From Phycisphaerae bacterium (GTDB lineage: Bacteria > Planctomycetota > Phycisphaerae > UBA1845 > Fen-1342), in NCBI GenBank assembly GCA_026984555.1, contig JALSRY010000629.1, positions 1-8,386 of the forward strand: 8,386 nt of DNA, in the 5' to 3' direction. The translations under genes were made by a program, and so were the position numbers. This document shows positions 6,421-8,386 of this stretch, piece by piece (positions within the stretch are counted from its first letter, which is position 1; each line of letters begins with the position of its first letter). The notes beneath the pieces are model-generated. The model ran no database searches. It saw only the letters and a program-made list of their open reading frames with translations, and had not been told where the DNA came from.

Positions 6421-8076
6421 ATGCCTCGTCCGTTCAGCCACACCGTCGCAACGAGAATCGTGCCGTTGGCCGCGCTCGCCTGCGCCGCCGCAACACTCGC
6501 TTGTGCGCAGCCGGCGGGACCATCCGGGCCGGCGTATGCCGCAAACCGCTACACTCCGCCCGGCCCCGCCGCCCTCGCCCAGATCAAGAGCTGGTCGGCC
6601 GCGGACAAGCTCGTCGGCACGACCTATTTCTACTGGTACCGCTGGCCGGATCGGCATTTCTTCGACGACGACGCCCATACCGACGACGCCCTGACCGACC
6701 ACTTCCCGGATCCCCAATCGGTCAGCATGCTCAGCAAGGCGTGGCACAAGAAGCAGATGCTCGACGTGATGGACGCGGGCATCGACATGGTTTGGCCGGT
6801 CTACTGGGCCGCCCCGGGCAATTTCGACGACCCCGAGTTCAGCCTGTATGTCAAGGGACTGACGCCGCTTCAGCAAGCGCTCGACGAAATCCGCGCCGCC
6901 GGTCGCACACCGCCGAAAGTCGGCATGTTCTACGACACGTCCTCGCTGCTCAATTCGGTCCGGCTCGGGCCGAAACACAAGGGGGGCACCGACCTCACCA
7001 CGCCCGAGGGACGCGAAGTCTTCTACGGCACCATCCGCAGCTTCTTCTGCAACGTCCACCCCCGCCATTGGGCCTGCATCGACGGCCGGCCCATCGTGTT
7101 GCTCTACTCGTCCGGCTTCGCCGAAAAGTACGACCAGAAAGCGTTTGACTATGTGTATCGCCGTTTCGCGGAGGAGTTCGGCGGCGTCCGACCCTACATC
7201 ATCCGCGAGGTCTCGTGGAACGTGAAGACCGATTCATCGTACCAGTGGGGCTCGTCGCTGGCCGGCCCCCTGATTCGCGGCATCGCCGCGGTCGGTCCAG
7301 GCTACAACGACACCGCCGTCCCGGAGCGTTATACGCCGATCCGCTACCGCGAAAACGGCAACTTCTATCGCTATAGCTGGCTCAAGGTGCTGCGCAGCAA
7401 GGCCCGGATCGTGCATGTCGAAACGTGGGACGAGATGCACGAGGGCACCGACATCTGCGAAAGCGCCGAGTACGGCCGAACCTACATCGACCTGACCCGG
7501 CGCTACGTCAAGCACTTCAAGGCCGGTACCGTGCCCGCCGAGCATATCACGCTCGAACATCCCGAGCCGGTGTCGCGCCCCCCCGACATGAAACGCGGCA
7601 AGGAGTTCGCCCGAGCCCGAACCGTGTCGCTGAAGATCGACGGCCGCCGGATCGCCACCGCCGGCATCTACCCCGTCAAACAGAGCGACGGACGCTACGC
7701 CGTCGTCGAACACGCCGGCCAATGGTATATCGCCAGTGATCCGGATTTCGACACGCGCTACATCTACTTCACGCTGGCCGACCCGTTCTGGTTCGACACA
7801 CGCGGCACCGCCGAGCTCACGATCACCTACCTCGACCAGGGCTCCGGCACCTTCCAGTTGCAGTACGACTCCTACGACACACGCGCCGCGCTCAGCGGCG
7901 CCTATACCAACAGCGATACCGTCACACGCCACGACACCGGCAAGCTCAAGCAGCATACGTTCCGGCTGACGAATCCGCGTTTTGCCAACCGCGAGAACGG
8001 CGGCTCGGATTTCCGGTTCTACGTCACCCGCGAACGGCTGTACATCAAGTCCATCGAGCTGCGCAAGATCGACTGA
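6421..8076 (+). CDS. Secreted DUF5010 (GH99-like) protein with C-terminal beta-rich module
   Basis: A complete 551-residue protein. The N-terminus is a signal peptide (hydrophobic about 13-28), probably cut after ACA at residue 29; the cysteines there do not form a proper lipobox. Residues about 60-368 are a DUF5010 domain: DKLVGTTYFYWY, MVWPVYWA, PPKVGMFYDT, DGRPIVLLYS, YQWGSSLAGP, AVGPGYNDTAVP and HVETWDEMHEGTDI, then YGRTYIDLTRRY. E338 and E341 form an E-x-H-E pair spaced as in GH99 endomannosidases (E404/E407 in human MANEA), supporting an endo-acting, TIM-barrel glycosidase role. Residues about 402-549 are a beta-rich accessory module (YIYFTLADPFW, TFQLQYDSYD) matching the one near the N-terminus of the paralog at 1-2211. 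It lacks that paralog's NBR1-like domain. It follows the regulator on the same strand and may share its control. The substrate is unknown; the enzyme class is inferred from motif, not assay. Confidence 0.9.
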   Translation: MPRPFSHTVATRIVPLAALACAAATLACAQPAGPSGPAYAANRYTPPGPAALAQIKSWSAADKLVGTTYFYWYRWPDRHFFDDDAHTDDALTDHFPDPQSVSMLSKAWHKKQMLDVMDAGIDMVWPVYWAAPGNFDDPEFSLYVKGLTPLQQALDEIRAAGRTPPKVGMFYDTSSLLNSVRLGPKHKGGTDLTTPEGREVFYGTIRSFFCNVHPRHWACIDGRPIVLLYSSGFAEKYDQKAFDYVYRRFAEEFGGVRPYIIREVSWNVKTDSSYQWGSSLAGPLIRGIAAVGPGYNDTAVPERYTPIRYRENGNFYRYSWLKVLRSKARIVHVETWDEMHEGTDICESAEYGRTYIDLTRRYVKHFKAGTVPAEHITLEHPEPVSRPPDMKRGKEFARARTVSLKIDGRRIATAGIYPVKQSDGRYAVVEHAGQWYIASDPDFDTRYIYFTLADPFWFDTRGTAELTITYLDQGSGTFQLQYDSYDTRAALSGAYTNSDTVTRHDTGKLKQHTFRLTNPRFANRENGGSDFRFYVTRERLYIKSIELRKID

Positions 8077-8090
8077 CCGCGCCGCGGGGC

Positions 8091-8386
8091 TCAGTGGCTG
8101 CCCGAAAACGCCCGTTGAAAGAGGGCGACATCGGCGGCGTCCACGTCCTCGTCTTCGTCCATGTCGCAACGCACGAAATCCGCCGGTTCGCACGCCGGCG
8201 GTGCGTCTGCGTTGCCCGGCCCCCCCAGGCAGCCGGCGAACCACGCGAAATCCGTTTCGTCCACATCGCCATCGTCATCAAGATCGCCCGAGAACGGATC
8301 CCACCCGGCGATGCGCGCCATCAAGACCCACAGGCCCTTCGCGATGCGGATTCGCCCCGCGGATACACTCCCAAGATGACCGCCAT
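8091..8386 (-). CDS. C-terminal end of a larger protein with dockerin type I-like EF-hand tail
   Basis: The stop is TGA at 8093-8091 and the frame stays open to the window edge, so only the last 97 complete codons are present and the start lies outside. The protein ends with two calcium-loop repeats: DLDDDGDVDETD, canonical at positions 1, 3, 5, 6 and 12, and DMDEDEDVDAAD, where the usual glycine at position 6 is glutamate. A cysteine-bearing linker (CLGGPG...ACEPADF...C) joins them, and the chain closes DVALFQRAFSGSH. This tail is common at the ends of exported planctomycete proteins, where no classical cellulosome is known. Upstream residues read GGHLGSVSAGRIRGAIRIAK, then GLWVLMARIAGWDP. 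The preceding codon is NAT, so a D-G-G-H start is possible, like the D-x-x-H block of SGNH hydrolases; that is speculative. It is convergent with the DUF5010 gene, 14 bases away. Confidence 0.75.
   Translation of the reverse strand, partial: GGHLGSVSAGRIRIAKGLWVLMARIAGWDPFSGDLDDDGDVDETDFAWFAGCLGGPGNADAPPACEPADFVRCDMDEDEDVDAADVALFQRAFSGSH

Overview
The window reads as chromosomal DNA from a GC-rich planctomycete, most likely of the Phycisphaerae type. The basis is the combination of protein signatures rather than any marker gene: a type II secretion/type IV pilus-like pseudopilin with the FTLIELLVVVAIIALLISIL helix followed by LPSLSRAREKAK, a PEP-CTERM surface protein, a GntR-LacI fusion regulator, DUF5010 glycoside-hydrolase-like proteins, and a C-terminal dockerin-type EF-hand tail. 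No rRNA, tRNA, CRISPR array, insertion sequence or phage gene was seen.

Layout. From right to left on the minus strand run a pseudopilin gene (3706-4656), a PEP-CTERM protein made of two jelly-roll-like repeats (2356-3474), and a large secreted DUF5010 protein that leaves the window at base 1 (1-2211, 737 codons present, no stop). A 481-base divergent intergenic region separates these from a plus-strand GntR-LacI regulator (5138-6280). This region carries a near-consensus promoter (TTGACA, 17 bases, TATATT) with an imperfect palindrome in its spacer. The regulator is followed, after two hairpins, by a second secreted DUF5010 protein (6421-8076). Convergent to that gene, with only 14 bases between the stop codons, is the 3' end of a minus-strand gene encoding a dockerin-like tail (8091 to beyond 8386).

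How the genes may work together (inference). The regulator lies between two paralogous, secreted glycan-active candidates, next to a surface-anchored double carbohydrate-binding-like protein and a pseudopilin. This looks like a locus for sensing, binding and cutting an extracellular glycan. Both DUF5010 proteins keep an E-x-H-E motif with the same spacing as the two catalytic glutamates of GH99 endomannosidases, so a GH99-like endo-activity is a reasonable working guess. The substrate cannot be read from sequence.

The most interesting observations are these. The two DUF5010 paralogs carry what looks like the same beta-rich accessory module on opposite ends of the catalytic domain. The GH99-like glutamate pair is conserved in both. 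Several hairpins depend on G-U wobble pairs that form only in RNA from the coding strand. The pseudopilin/PEP-CTERM/DUF5010 neighbourhood may be a functional surface-glycan unit.
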